Below are positions 1 through 7,005 of a stretch of DNA of 25,900 nucleotides, piece after piece (positions within the stretch are counted from its first letter, which is position 1; every line of letters begins with the position of its first letter). Under the pieces are notes generated by a model that made no database searches, had not been told where the DNA came from, and worked only from the letters and a program-made list of their open reading frames with translations. The DNA comes from Sphingomonadales bacterium UBA2369. Its GTDB lineage: Bacteria; Pseudomonadota; Alphaproteobacteria; Sphingomonadales; Sphingomonadaceae. The translations under genes were made by a program, and so were the position numbers. The stretch spans positions 1 through 25,900 of the forward strand of contig DDTH01000012.1 in NCBI GenBank assembly GCA_002344055.1. The letters are read 5' to 3'.

Positions 1-432
1 CACGTAGATGTCGCCATTGGCGGCAATCGCCTTGGCCAGTTCCGGGTCGTTCTTTTCCTCGCCCTTCCAGAAGCGGGTGTTCTCCAGCATGGCGATATCG
101 CCGGGCTGAAGGATGCCGATCGCCTGGCGAACCACATCGCCCGCCACTTCCGGCACGAACATCACTTCCTTGCCCAGCACGGCCTGGACCGCGTCGAGCG
201 TCATCGACACCGACATGGTCGAGACCCGCTCACCCTTGGGGCGGCCGAAGTGCGCCAGCAGCAGCACCTTGGCGCCCTTGGCGGCAAGTTCGAGGATCGT
301 CGGGGCCGAAGCCCGCACGCGCGTATCGTCGGTGACGGCCCCGTCCTGCATCGGCAGGTTGAGATCGACCCGGACAAGGGCGACCTTGCCGGTCAGGTCA
401 CCGAGATCGTCGAGCGTGCGGAACTTGGTCAT
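1..432 (-). CDS. pgk: Phosphoglycerate kinase, N-terminal part (cut by window edge)
   Basis: Pgk transfers phosphate between 1,3-bisphosphoglycerate and ADP in glycolysis, in the cytoplasm. Translating the minus strand from the ATG at 432 gives MTKFRTLDDL, followed by family motifs: RVDLNLP near residue 20 (substrate binding), HFGRPKG near residue 63, and LENTRFWKGEE near residue 120. Exactly 144 codons are visible; the rest of the gene, including the nucleotide-binding C-terminal domain, lies left of the window. The start is supported by an AAGGAAGG ribosome binding site just upstream. It is 12 bp downstream of gap and probably co-transcribed with tkt and gap. Identification is secure from the motifs and the neighbours. 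Confidence 0.93.
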   Translation of the reverse strand, partial: MTKFRTLDDLGDLTGKVALVRVDLNLPMQDGAVTDDTRVRASAPTILELAAKGAKVLLLAHFGRPKGERVSTMSVSMTLDAVQAVLGKEVMFVPEVAGDVVRQAIGILQPGDIAMLENTRFWKGEEKNDPELAKAIAANGDIYV

Positions 433-444
433 TCTCGGCCTTCC

Positions 445-1449
445 TTACAGCAGCTTGCCCATCGCGCCGGCGGTATCGACCATGCGGTTGGAGAAGCCCC
501 ATTCGTTGTCGTACCAGCTCAGCACGCGCACCAGCTTGCCGTCGATCACAGCCGTTTCCAGGCTGTCGATGGTGCTGCTGTTCGGGCAGTGGTTGTAATC
601 GATCGAGACCAGCGGCTCGTCCGAGAAGCCCAGCACGCCCTTCAGCGGGCCTTCGGCGGCTGCCTTCAGGATCGCATTCAGCTCTTCGGCCGTCGTATCG
701 CGGCTCGGGGTGAAGGTGAGGTCGATCAGGCTGACGTTGGGCGTCGGGACGCGGATGGCGGAGCCGTCCAGCTTGCCCTTCAGCTCCGGCAGCACTTCGG
801 CCACCGCGCGGGCGGCGCCGGTGGTGGTCGGAATCATCGACATGCCGGCGGCGCGGGCGCGGCGCATGTCCGGGTGGATCTGGTCCAGGATCTTCTGGTC
901 GTTGGTGTAAGCGTGGACAGTGGTCATCAGACCGCGCTCGATGCCGACGCTGTCGTTCAGCACCTTGGCGACCGGCGCCAGGCAATTGGTCGTGCACGAG
1001 GCGTTGGAGACGATGGTATGGCCGGCCTCGATCTTGTCGTGATTGACGCCGTAGACGACGGTCAGGTCGACGCCCTTGGCGGGAGCCGAGATCAGCACCT
1101 TCTTCGCGCCGGCATCGATATGCTTCTGCGCGCTCGCCCGGTCGGTGAAGAATCCGGTGCATTCCAGCGCGATCTCGACGCCGTTGGCGGCATGCGGCAG
1201 TTTCGCGGGATCGCGCTCGGCTGTCACCTTGATGCGCTTGCCGTCGATGATCAGGTCATCGCCGTCCGCCGAAACCTCGCCCGGATAGGGGCCGTGGACG
1301 CTGTCGCGCTTGAACAGCATGGCGTTCGACTTCGCATCGCCCAGATCGTTGATCGCGACCAGTTCGAGCCCGCAATCGGGCCGTTCCAGGATCGCCCGCG
1401 CCACGAGGCGGCCGATCCGCCCGAAACCGTTGATCGCAACCTTCGTCAT
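445..1449 (-). CDS. gap: Glyceraldehyde-3-phosphate dehydrogenase, type I
   Basis: Oxidises and phosphorylates glyceraldehyde-3-phosphate to 1,3-bisphosphoglycerate with NAD(P), the step before Pgk. The 334-residue protein has normal family length. It opens with the Rossmann motif INGFGRIGR, continues with VAINDLGD at the cofactor-binding strand, and carries the catalytic site SNASCTTNC with the nucleophile at Cys152. SWYDNEWGFSNRM near the C-terminus is also characteristic. The ATG at 1449 overlaps the tkt stop codon (ATGA), which suggests translational coupling. The gene sits between tkt and pgk in one minus-strand operon. Cofactor preference was not determined; the acidic residue after the second strand (IND) is compatible with NAD. 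Confidence 0.96.
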   Translation of the reverse strand: MTKVAINGFGRIGRLVARAILERPDCGLELVAINDLGDAKSNAMLFKRDSVHGPYPGEVSADGDDLIIDGKRIKVTAERDPAKLPHAANGVEIALECTGFFTDRASAQKHIDAGAKKVLISAPAKGVDLTVVYGVNHDKIEAGHTIVSNASCTTNCLAPVAKVLNDSVGIERGLMTTVHAYTNDQKILDQIHPDMRRARAAGMSMIPTTTGAARAVAEVLPELKGKLDGSAIRVPTPNVSLIDLTFTPSRDTTAEELNAILKAAAEGPLKGVLGFSDEPLVSIDYNHCPNSSTIDSLETAVIDGKLVRVLSWYDNEWGFSNRMVDTAGAMGKLL

Positions 1450-3431
1450 GCTTCATATTCCTTGAGTTTGGCCAGAATCTGGGGCGTGATCGCATCGGCG
1501 GTCAGCCCGAATTTCTCGAAAAGATCGGCGGCCGGCCCGGAGGCGCCGAAGCGGTCGATGCCGAATTTGAGGCCGTGCAGGCCGGTATAACGCTCCCAGC
1601 CGAACGTCGTCCCCGCCTCGATCGAGACGCGGAGGATCTGGCGGTTGGAGACATCGGGCAGGATGTCCTCGCGATAGCCGCTATCCTGTTCGTCGAACAA
1701 TTCGGTACTGGGCATGGACACCACATCCGCGCCGATCCCGTCCGCCTCCAGCCGCGCCGCGATCTCGACCGCGATTTCCACTTCGCTGCCGGTGGCGAGG
1801 AGGATGACCTTACGCTCCGCCTGCGCCGCGCGGAGGCGGTACGCGCCGCGCGCACTCAGATTTTCGCCGCCCGTGCGCTGCGCCGGCAAATCCTGCCGGG
1901 TCAGCGCCAGCAGCGCCGGGCGATTCTTGCGCGCCAACGCGAGTTGCCAGCACTCCGCCGTCTCGGTCAGGTCGCAGGGGCGATAGACGTCGAGATGCGG
2001 CATCGCCCGCAGGCTCTGCAGATGCTCGATGGGCTGATGGGTCGGGCCGTCCTCGCCAAGCCCGATCGAATCGTGCGTCATGACATAGATGGCGTGAGCG
2101 CCCTGCAGCGCCGACAGGCGGATGGCGGGCCGGGCATAATCGGCAAACACCAGGAAAGTGCCGCCATAGGGAATGACGCCGCCGTGCAGCGCCATGCCGT
2201 TCATTGCCGCAGCCATGCCGAATTCGCGGATGCCGTAATAGATGTAGCGCCCGGCATAGTCGGTCGCGGTCAGCGGCGCCTGCGACTTGGCCTTGGTGTT
2301 GTTGGAGCCGGTGAGATCGGCCGAGCCGCCGACCAGTTCCGGGATGTCCGCCGCCAGCACGTTCAGCACGGCTTCCGATGCCTTGCGCGTCGCCATCTTC
2401 TTCGGCTCGGCGCAGAGCGCGGCCAGCCCGTCGGCGACCGCATCGCCGGACGGCAATTCGCCGCGCATCCGGCGGGAAAATTCGGCGCCGTCCGAAGCCT
2501 TTGCGAGCCGGGCCTGCCAGGCGGCGTGATCGCCCTGTGCACGCTTGCCTGCATCGCGCCAGGCATCGGCAATGCCGGCGGGAATCTCGAAGGCCGGGGC
2601 ATCCCAGCCAAGCTCGACCCGCGCGGCGGCGACTTCCTCCGTACCCAAGGCTGCGCCGTGGGTCGCGGAGGTGCCCTGCTTGTTCGGCGCGCCTTTGCCG
2701 ATGATCGTACGGCACGCGATCAGCGACGGGCGCGGATCAGCCAAGGCCTCGTCATAAGCGGTACGGATGCTCGCGACATCGTGACCGTCGCGGCGCACGA
2801 CATGCCAGCCGTAAGCCGCATAGCGCGCCTCGATATCCTCGCTGGTCGACAGGTCGGTCGCGCCGTCGATGGTGATGCGGTTGTCGTCCCAGATGACATT
2901 GAGCCGGCCCAGCTTCAAATGCCCGGCCAGCCCCGCCGCCTCGTGATTGACGCCCTCCATCAGGCAACCGTCACCCGCGATTACCCAGATGTGATGGTCC
3001 ACCAGTTCGTCGCCGAAACTCGCATTCAGATGCCGCTCGGCAACCGCCAGGCCGACGGCCATCGCCACGCCCTGCCCCAGCGGCCCGGTCGTCACCTCGA
3101 CGCCGTCGAGCATGAAATTCTCCGGGTGGCCGGCACAGGGGCTGCCGACCTTGCGGAAGTTGCGGATGTCGTCGATCGTCGGCCGCGCATAGCCGGTCAG
3201 GTGCAACAGCGCGTAGATCAGCATCGAGCCGTGCCCGGCCGACAGCACGAAGCGGTCGCGGTCCGGCCAGTTCGGGTCGGCGGGATCGTGCTTCAGATAC
3301 TCCGTCCACAGGATCGTCGCCGCATCGGCCATGCCCATCGGCATGCCGGGATGACCGGAATTGGCGGCCTGGACCGCATCCATTGCAAGTGCGCGAATAG
3401 CGTTGGCGAGCAACCGTGGTTCGGCGGTCAT
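1446..3431 (-). CDS. tkt: Transketolase
   Basis: Thiamine-diphosphate enzyme that moves two-carbon ketol units between sugar phosphates in the non-oxidative pentose phosphate pathway. The 661-residue protein has the typical length. Visible motifs are SGHPGMPMGMAD near residue 25, the ThDP/Mg site beginning GDGCLMEGVNHEAAG near residue 155 and ending in DDNRITIDG, and HDSIGLGEDGPTHQPIEHL near residue 455. The central pyrimidine domain follows (YYGIREFGMAAAMNGMALHGG region). The C-terminal domain is complete and ends KLKEYEA. The start at 3431 gives MTAEPRLLANAIRALAMDAVQ, the usual family N-terminus, though the Shine-Dalgarno sequence is weak. It is first gene of the tkt-gap-pgk operon and divergent from the zauP-zapA unit. 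Confidence 0.96.
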   Translation of the reverse strand: MTAEPRLLANAIRALAMDAVQAANSGHPGMPMGMADAATILWTEYLKHDPADPNWPDRDRFVLSAGHGSMLIYALLHLTGYARPTIDDIRNFRKVGSPCAGHPENFMLDGVEVTTGPLGQGVAMAVGLAVAERHLNASFGDELVDHHIWVIAGDGCLMEGVNHEAAGLAGHLKLGRLNVIWDDNRITIDGATDLSTSEDIEARYAAYGWHVVRRDGHDVASIRTAYDEALADPRPSLIACRTIIGKGAPNKQGTSATHGAALGTEEVAAARVELGWDAPAFEIPAGIADAWRDAGKRAQGDHAAWQARLAKASDGAEFSRRMRGELPSGDAVADGLAALCAEPKKMATRKASEAVLNVLAADIPELVGGSADLTGSNNTKAKSQAPLTATDYAGRYIYYGIREFGMAAAMNGMALHGGVIPYGGTFLVFADYARPAIRLSALQGAHAIYVMTHDSIGLGEDGPTHQPIEHLQSLRAMPHLDVYRPCDLTETAECWQLALARKNRPALLALTRQDLPAQRTGGENLSARGAYRLRAAQAERKVILLATGSEVEIAVEIAARLEADGIGADVVSMPSTELFDEQDSGYREDILPDVSNRQILRVSIEAGTTFGWERYTGLHGLKFGIDRFGASGPAADLFEKFGLTADAITPQILAKLKEYEA

Positions 3432-3482
3432 TTAGGGTCCCGGTCTGGCGACGCCGACTGGGCGCCCGCAAAAGGTTGCTTT

Positions 3483-3510
3483 CCTTTATCGGCGATGCCG
3501 GACGCGTCAA
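3483..3510 (-). promoter_or_regulatory. Putative sigma-70-type promoter of the tkt-gap-pgk operon
   Basis: On the minus strand TTGACG (3510-3505) and TAAAGG (3488-3483) are separated by 16 bp and lie about 52 bp upstream of the tkt start. The -35 box is near consensus; the -10 box is weaker. This is a pattern match in the divergent tkt/zauP intergenic region, with no experimental support. Confidence 0.45.
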
Positions 3511-3554
3511 CCATAGCCCCTCCCCTTGGCCTTGCCGGGCGGGTCAGGAATGCT

Positions 3555-3779
3555 ATGGCCTTGGTGATGCAAGACCAGCGGACCCGCGACGCGCTCGCCC
3601 GGATCGACCGGGCGCTCGGCCGACTCGACGCCGCATTGAGCGCCGATTCGCCACCACCCAGGGAAGTCGAGGAACTGGCTCGGCTGAGGGAAGCGCACGC
3701 TCTGCTCCGCAACCGCGTCCAAACCGCGATCGGCGAAATCGATTCGCTGCTCGAGCGGCAGCCCGAGGAGGCCGCCTGA
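3555..3779 (+). CDS. Small coiled-coil protein upstream of zapA (ZauP/DUF4164-like)
   Basis: A 74-residue, almost entirely helical, Ala/Arg/Leu-rich protein (DALARIDRALGRLDAAL, then ELARLREAHALLRNRVQTAI). It has heptad-like leucine spacing and no membrane segment or signal peptide. Its stop codon overlaps the zapA start (TGATG), so the two are translationally coupled. In Caulobacter a short coiled-coil protein encoded just upstream of zapA, ZauP, interacts with ZapA and helps focus the Z-ring. Position, size and coiled-coil character match, so a role in cytokinesis is inferred. The ATG at 3555 has an AGGA sequence a few bases upstream; an ATG at 3567 is the alternative and would give 70 residues. 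Confidence 0.65.
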   Translation: MALVMQDQRTRDALARIDRALGRLDAALSADSPPPREVEELARLREAHALLRNRVQTAIGEIDSLLERQPEEAA

Positions 3780-4096
3780 TGGCCAATATCGATATCGAGG
3801 TGGCTGGCCGGCGCTACTCGGTCGCCTGCCGCGACGGCGAGGAAGAGCATCTGCGTTCGGTCGCCGCTTTGGTGGACCGCCGCGCCCGCGATGCCGCCGC
3901 CGCGCTCGGCAATCTCGGCGAATCGCGGCAATTGCTGTTCACCGCCCTCATGCTCGCCGACGACATCAAGGATGTGCAGGGGGGCAAGGAATTGCCGCCA
4001 CCGCCGCCCGATACGCGCGTGGCCGAGGCGCTGGAGGCGCTCGCGTCCCGGGTCGAAGCGCTTGCGGCCCGCGCCGAAGCCCGCGCGCGCCCTTGA
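3779..4096 (+). CDS. zapA: Cell division protein ZapA
   Basis: ZapA binds FtsZ and bundles protofilaments at the division ring in the cytoplasm. The 105-residue product begins MANIDIEVAGRRYSVACRDGEEEHL, the beta-strand FtsZ-binding head seen in ZapA. It continues with LRSVAALVDRRARDAA and SRQLLFTALMLADDI, then a proline stretch (PPPPP near residue 75) and a helical tail, EALEALASRVEALAARAEARARP. The fold order and length fit the family. The start overlaps the upstream coiled-coil gene by TGATG. The gene is followed directly by the 6S RNA gene, whose -35 element overlaps its stop codon, the same zapA-ssrS-fau arrangement known from E. coli and many proteobacteria. Confidence 0.92.
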   Translation: MANIDIEVAGRRYSVACRDGEEEHLRSVAALVDRRARDAAAALGNLGESRQLLFTALMLADDIKDVQGGKELPPPPPDTRVAEALEALASRVEALAARAEARARP

Positions 4097-4121
4097 GAAA
4101 TGGCGCGGCACTCCCTAGATT
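4093..4121 (+). promoter_or_regulatory. Promoter of the 6S RNA gene
   Basis: TTGAGA (4093-4098) and TAGATT (4116-4121) are exactly 17 bp apart. The -35 hexamer overlaps the TGA stop codon of zapA. A start at about 4128-4130 is predicted, which coincides with the beginning of the structured 6S RNA region. Confidence 0.65.
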
Positions 4122-4127
4122 CAGCTC

Positions 4128-4287
4128 TGACGGGTACTGTCCGGTACGAGCTTTAGCGAACATCCCTGAGGCGATAAGACATCCTTGGGGGCTGTCCCTG
4201 CCCGGGTCCTGGCCCGACGTACATGGTCCCCACCTGACGTTCAGGCGTCAGAGGATATTCCGGCAAACGGCCACGATGGTCCCGTCA
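4128..4287 (+). ncRNA. ssrS: 6S RNA (3' end approximate)
   Basis: 6S RNA binds sigma-70 RNA polymerase holoenzyme by imitating an open promoter and dampens transcription in stationary phase. The call rests on location between zapA and fau, the conserved place for ssrS. It also rests on the internal string CATCCCTGAGGCGATA, which resembles the 5' side of the E. coli central bubble (CCCCUGAGCCGAUA), and on a 3'-side hairpin CCTGACGTTCAGG resembling the E. coli 3' arm. The 5' end follows from the promoter spacing. TGACGGG at 4128-4134 is complementary to CCCGTCA at 4281-4287, giving a 160-nt span, but the latter lies inside the first codons of fau. The mature 3' end may instead lie near 4265. 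Confidence 0.75.
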
Positions 4288-4863
4288 CTTCCCCCTTCCA
4301 AGCCCGCTTTGCGCGATGCTGCCCTGAAGGCGCGGCGTGCCTATGCCCAATCGCTGACACCGGAAGTGCGGCAGGCGCTCGAGGCGGCGCTGGCGGACAT
4401 CGTCCTGCCCCGCCTCATCGGTGCGAAGATCGTCTCCGCCTATCACCCGCTCAGGGACGAGATCAGCCCCTACCCCATTCTGGAAAAGCTCGGCCCGGGC
4501 CAGCGCGTCGCTCTGCCCTGGTTCGCGGATCGCGATGCCCGAATGATCTGGCGAGAAGCGCCCGCCAATGAACCGAGTCCGTGGGGCGTACTACAGCCTT
4601 CCGCCACCGCGGACGGGCTCGCACCTGACCTCGTCCTCGTCCCGCTCGTCGCCGCCGATCGCAACTGCACCCGCATCGGCCACGGCAAGGGCCATTATGA
4701 CCGCGCCATCGCCCATCTGCGCGCCGGTAATCCCCGCCTCATCACCATCGGCCTCGCCTGGGACACACAGATTCTGGACGATCCGATTCCAGGCGACCCG
4801 TGGGACGAGCCGCTCGACGCCATCGCGACCCCGAAGGAATGGATTCAGTGCAGGAAGAAGTGA
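4276..4863 (+). CDS. fau: 5-formyltetrahydrofolate cyclo-ligase
   Basis: Converts 5-formyl-THF to 5,10-methenyl-THF using ATP, returning a storage folate to the one-carbon pool. The 195-residue product has family length and the diagnostic nucleotide-binding motif RIGHGKGHYDR at residues 133-143, preceded by LAPDLVLVPLVAAD. ALRDAALKARRAYA near the N-terminus and ISPYPIL near residue 63 also fit. The ATG at 4276 gives an N-terminal extension of about a dozen residues before the first conserved helix, which is normal. The gene follows 6S RNA, as in E. coli (ygfA), and likely shares its primary transcript. Its stop overlaps the next gene (GTGA). Confidence 0.92.
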   Translation: MVPSLPPSKPALRDAALKARRAYAQSLTPEVRQALEAALADIVLPRLIGAKIVSAYHPLRDEISPYPILEKLGPGQRVALPWFADRDARMIWREAPANEPSPWGVLQPSATADGLAPDLVLVPLVAADRNCTRIGHGKGHYDRAIAHLRAGNPRLITIGLAWDTQILDDPIPGDPWDEPLDAIATPKEWIQCRKK

Positions 4864-5075
4864 AACCCAAATGGCGGAACGGGGCCGGTATCGCCCTGAT
4901 CCTGCTGCTGATCGCGATCTGGGGCGCGATCGTCGCAACGGTGGCGCCCTGGGTGGCGCAGCTGCCGTTCGTCGTGGAGATGCTGTTCTACGTCGCCGCC
5001 GGGATTGGCTGGATCTTTCCGGTGCGGCCGCTGCTCGTCTGGATGGAAACGGGCAAATGGCGGGTTCAGCGCTGA
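4860..5075 (+). CDS. DUF2842 family small membrane protein
   Basis: A 71-residue protein with two predicted membrane helices: IALILLLIAIWGAIVATVA, and a second around VEMLFYVAAGIGWIFPV. It ends with PLLVWMETGKWRVQR, matching the short alphaproteobacterial DUF2842 family of unknown function. The GTG at 4860 overlaps the fau stop (GTGA), has AGGA just upstream, and gives the family-like start MKPKWRNGAG. An in-frame ATG at 4839 and a GTG at 4848 would extend it by 7 or 4 residues. It is probably co-transcribed with fau. No catalytic residues are evident, and function is unknown. Confidence 0.72.
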   Translation: MKPKWRNGAGIALILLLIAIWGAIVATVAPWVAQLPFVVEMLFYVAAGIGWIFPVRPLLVWMETGKWRVQR

Positions 5076-5095
5076 AGACCGGCACTATTGTGTCG

Positions 5096-5488
5096 ATGCG
5101 CTTCGTCGTCGCAGCGCCGGTGGCGGGCGTGGTGCACAGCCTGCAGGACAAGAAGAACCACCCGATCGACTCGAAGCTGTCGGGCGACGGCGCGGACCTG
5201 ATCTTCGATTTCGGCATTCGCGTCGCGCCAGGGCCGCGCTTTCTGGGCGAGCATGTGCGTAGCGAAGGCCCGGAACGACGCTTCGTCTATATCTGCGTCG
5301 GAAAGTCCGCGGGCGACCCTTCCTCCTGCTGGAGCAGGCGGATGAAGATCGACATCCACGATGTGCCGGCGGCGCTGCTGGAGCAGGCGCTCAAGGGCCA
5401 AACCCTGGTCGCCTCCATCCCCGGCACCGCCACCGACGGGACGCCATCATGCGCGACCGTCAGGCCGCGATCATGGTCCGTCGAATGA
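5096..5488 (+). CDS. DUF5990 family protein
   Basis: A 130-residue cytoplasmic-looking protein. HSLQDKKNHPID, LIFDFGIRV, RFLGEHVRSEGPERRFVYI, SSCWSRRMKIDI and VASIPGTATDGTPSCATVRP follow the pattern of DUF5990, a family without known function. It contains no signal peptide or membrane helix. The ATG at 5096 gives MRFVVAAP and aligns with the usual family N-terminus. An in-frame ATG at 5057, inside the DUF2842 gene, would add 13 residues and cannot be excluded, since neither start has a strong Shine-Dalgarno sequence. It closes the zauP-zapA-ssrS-fau block and runs head-on into tRNA-Asp, 7 bp away. Confidence 0.7.
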   Translation: MRFVVAAPVAGVVHSLQDKKNHPIDSKLSGDGADLIFDFGIRVAPGPRFLGEHVRSEGPERRFVYICVGKSAGDPSSCWSRRMKIDIHDVPAALLEQALKGQTLVASIPGTATDGTPSCATVRPRSWSVE

Positions 5489-5495
5489 AGGAAAA

Positions 5496-5572
5496 TGGCG
5501 CGAGTGACGGGACTCGAACCCGCGACCCTCGGCGTGACAGGCCGATACTCTAACCAACTGAGCTACACCCGC
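5496..5572 (-). tRNA. tRNA-Asp (GTC)
   Basis: The minus strand folds into a 77-nt cloverleaf with the acceptor strand GCGGGTG pairing with CACTCGC. It has a D-arm containing TAGCTCAGTTGGTTAGAG, an anticodon loop CTGTCAC (anticodon GTC), a T-arm GCGGG-TTCGAGT-CCCGT, discriminator G and an encoded CCA end. The fold and anticodon are clear. Confidence 0.97.
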
Positions 5573-5589
5573 GCACTGGGTAGGGCGGC

Positions 5590-5618
5590 GAGTTAGGCGA
5601 GCGACTTTTGCCTGTCAA
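5590..5618 (-). promoter_or_regulatory. Promoter of tRNA-Asp
   Basis: On the minus strand a perfect TTGACA (5618-5613) is followed after 17 bp by TAACTC (5595-5590). The tRNA begins about 18 bp further on. The -35 box is 14 bp downstream of the AI-2E gene stop, so the tRNA has its own promoter. Confidence 0.7.
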
Positions 5619-5631
5619 CAAGCCACGGGCG

Positions 5632-6810
5632 TTATTCGCGTTTTCGATTCGCTTTCTCGATCAAGGTGCCTTCCTCGAACAGGAAGCCGGCAATGTCGGG
5701 CCGCCCGGCAGCGTCGAGGATGGTCTTGCCGATGATCAGCAAAGGTACCGCCAGCAACGCGCCCGCCGTGCCCCACACCCAGGCCCAGAAGCTCAGCGCG
5801 ATCAGGATGAGCAGCGGATTGATCGTCAGGCGGCGGCCCACCAGCGCAGGCGTCACCAGATTCGCCTCGATGATGTGGATCGCGAAGAAGCTCGCCGCCG
5901 GCACCGCCGCCATCCACGGATCCGGGAAGACCATCAGTCCGCCCATGCCGAGCAGCAGCACCGAGCCGATCGCGCCGAGATAGGGGATGAAGTTCAGCAA
6001 GGCGACGATACCGCCCCACATCAAAGGCGTCGGCATGCCGATCGACCAGAGGATGCCCGCGATGATCAGCCCGACGCTGATGTTCACCATCGTGATCGTG
6101 CCGAGATAGAGCGAGGTCGCGTCCACCACCTTCTGGATCACCCGCGCCGTGGTCATCGCCCCGTCGAAGCTCGCGCGCCCGGTGATCGTGCGCTTCCGCA
6201 TCCGGGTCCAGCCGGCGAGGAAGAAGAAGATCACCAGCAAAGCGAAGAGCAATTGCAGGATGGCATGCGGCGCGGAGGAGGCGATCATCTCCAGCGTCGA
6301 ACTGGGCGGCTGCACCGTCACCGTCTGCGTGGAGCCGGGCAAAGCGGTGCTGGCGAACTGCTCCGCCATGTTGGTGAAGAATTGCTCCAGCTCCGCGAAC
6401 CATTCGAAGACGGGCGCGAGCGTCTCGCGAATCGTGTCGATCCGGTCCGGCAATTCCTGCACCCACTGCATCGCCGGAATCAGGATGGACGCGATCGCGG
6501 CATTGGCGACGACGAGCAGCACCAGCACGCAGATCACGGCCGCCAGCACAGACGGCACATGACGCCGCTCCATCCACTCGAGCAAAGGCACCAGAGCGAT
6601 GGCGATCACCAGAGCGGCGGTGGTCGGCAGGAAGAATTCGGCACCGAAGCGCAAGGCGAACGGCGCGGCGAGGATCAGCAACAACCCGAACAGCAGGTTC
6701 AGCGAGGCGAGCAGGCGGTCGCGGCGGAAGCCGATGGGACCTAGCTCCTCCTCCGCTTCAGGCGGAAGCGGCGGCGGCGTACGGCCCTGCCCTTCGCTGA
6801 CCTCGTTCAT
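5632..6810 (-). CDS. AI-2E family transporter (PerM-like membrane protein)
   Basis: A 392-residue polytopic inner-membrane protein of the AI-2E transporter family, whose members export autoinducer-2 or exchange ions; the substrate here is unknown. After a charged cytoplasmic N-terminus of about 35 residues come hydrophobic pairs (LLASLNLLFGLLLILAAPFA, then FLPTTAALVIAIALVPLLEW). A helical soluble region around residues 110-190 follows, then a membrane block with LLFALLVIFFFLAGWTRMRK and family-like VDATSLYLGTITMVNISVGL. The stretches GGIVALLNFIPYLGAIGS and VGRRLTINPLLILIALSFWAW are strongly characteristic. The ATG at 6810 has a GGCGGGGGCGG Shine-Dalgarno region. It lies between two tRNA genes on the same strand. 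Confidence 0.9.
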   Translation of the reverse strand: MNEVSEGQGRTPPPLPPEAEEELGPIGFRRDRLLASLNLLFGLLLILAAPFALRFGAEFFLPTTAALVIAIALVPLLEWMERRHVPSVLAAVICVLVLLVVANAAIASILIPAMQWVQELPDRIDTIRETLAPVFEWFAELEQFFTNMAEQFASTALPGSTQTVTVQPPSSTLEMIASSAPHAILQLLFALLVIFFFLAGWTRMRKRTITGRASFDGAMTTARVIQKVVDATSLYLGTITMVNISVGLIIAGILWSIGMPTPLMWGGIVALLNFIPYLGAIGSVLLLGMGGLMVFPDPWMAAVPAASFFAIHIIEANLVTPALVGRRLTINPLLILIALSFWAWVWGTAGALLAVPLLIIGKTILDAAGRPDIAGFLFEEGTLIEKANRKRE

Positions 6811-6827
6811 ATCCGCCCCCGCCAGCC

Positions 6828-6848
6828 GGCCGCGCAGCTGGCGCGGCC
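6828..6848 (-). other. Strong hairpin between tRNA-Leu and the AI-2E gene
   Basis: GGCCGCGC and GCGCGGCC form a perfect 8-bp stem around a 5-nt loop, 9 bp past the tRNA-Leu CCA end and just upstream of the AI-2E Shine-Dalgarno. A T-run (TTTTTA on the minus strand) precedes rather than follows the stem, so it is not a canonical intrinsic terminator. It may aid tRNA 3' processing or structure the leader of the transporter mRNA. Confidence 0.5.
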
Positions 6849-6857
6849 CTTAAAAAC

Positions 6858-6942
6858 TGGTGCCCCTGGCCCGAGTCGAACGGGCACTCCTTGCGGAACT
6901 CGATTTTGAGTCGAGCGCGTCTACCAATTCCGCCACAGGGGC
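6858..6942 (-). tRNA. tRNA-Leu (CAA)
   Basis: The minus strand gives an 85-nt class II tRNA. The acceptor GCCCCTG pairs with CAGGGGC. The D-arm starts TGGCGGAATTGGTAGACGCG, and the anticodon stem CTCGA/TCGAG closes the loop CTCAAAA, so the anticodon is CAA. A long variable arm, a T-arm with GTTCGACTC, discriminator A and an encoded CCA complete it. Confidence 0.97.
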
Positions 6943-6952
6943 ACGCCGGGCG

Positions 6953-6981
6953 TATCTAGGGCGGCAAAAGCCCCGGAGCAA
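6953..6981 (-). promoter_or_regulatory. Promoter of tRNA-Leu
   Basis: On the minus strand TTGCTC (6981-6976) and TAGATA (6958-6953) are 17 bp apart, ending 10 bp before the tRNA 5' end. The -10 box is close to consensus and the spacing is ideal, so independent transcription of the tRNA is likely. Confidence 0.6.
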
Positions 6982-7005
6982 CCGATCCCGATCAGCTTGC
7001 GTAGC

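Noticed and set aside
250..1590. 446-codon open frame on the plus strand opposite gap
   Set aside because: It is antisense to the motif-complete gap gene, and its Arg/His/Asp/Val-rich translation is the usual shadow of GC-rich coding DNA.
1575..3779. 734-codon plus-strand open frame spanning tkt and reaching into the zauP-like gene
   Set aside because: Most of it is antisense to tkt and has no recognisable motif. Only its last 75 codons, from 3555, are real, as the ZauP-like gene.
5608..6744. 378-codon plus-strand open frame opposite the AI-2E gene
   Set aside because: The translation is almost entirely His/Arg/Gln/Asp, typical of an antisense shadow of a hydrophobic membrane protein gene.
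6828..6848. Hairpin considered as the tRNA-Leu intrinsic terminator
   Set aside because: The T-run precedes the stem on the transcribed strand instead of following it.
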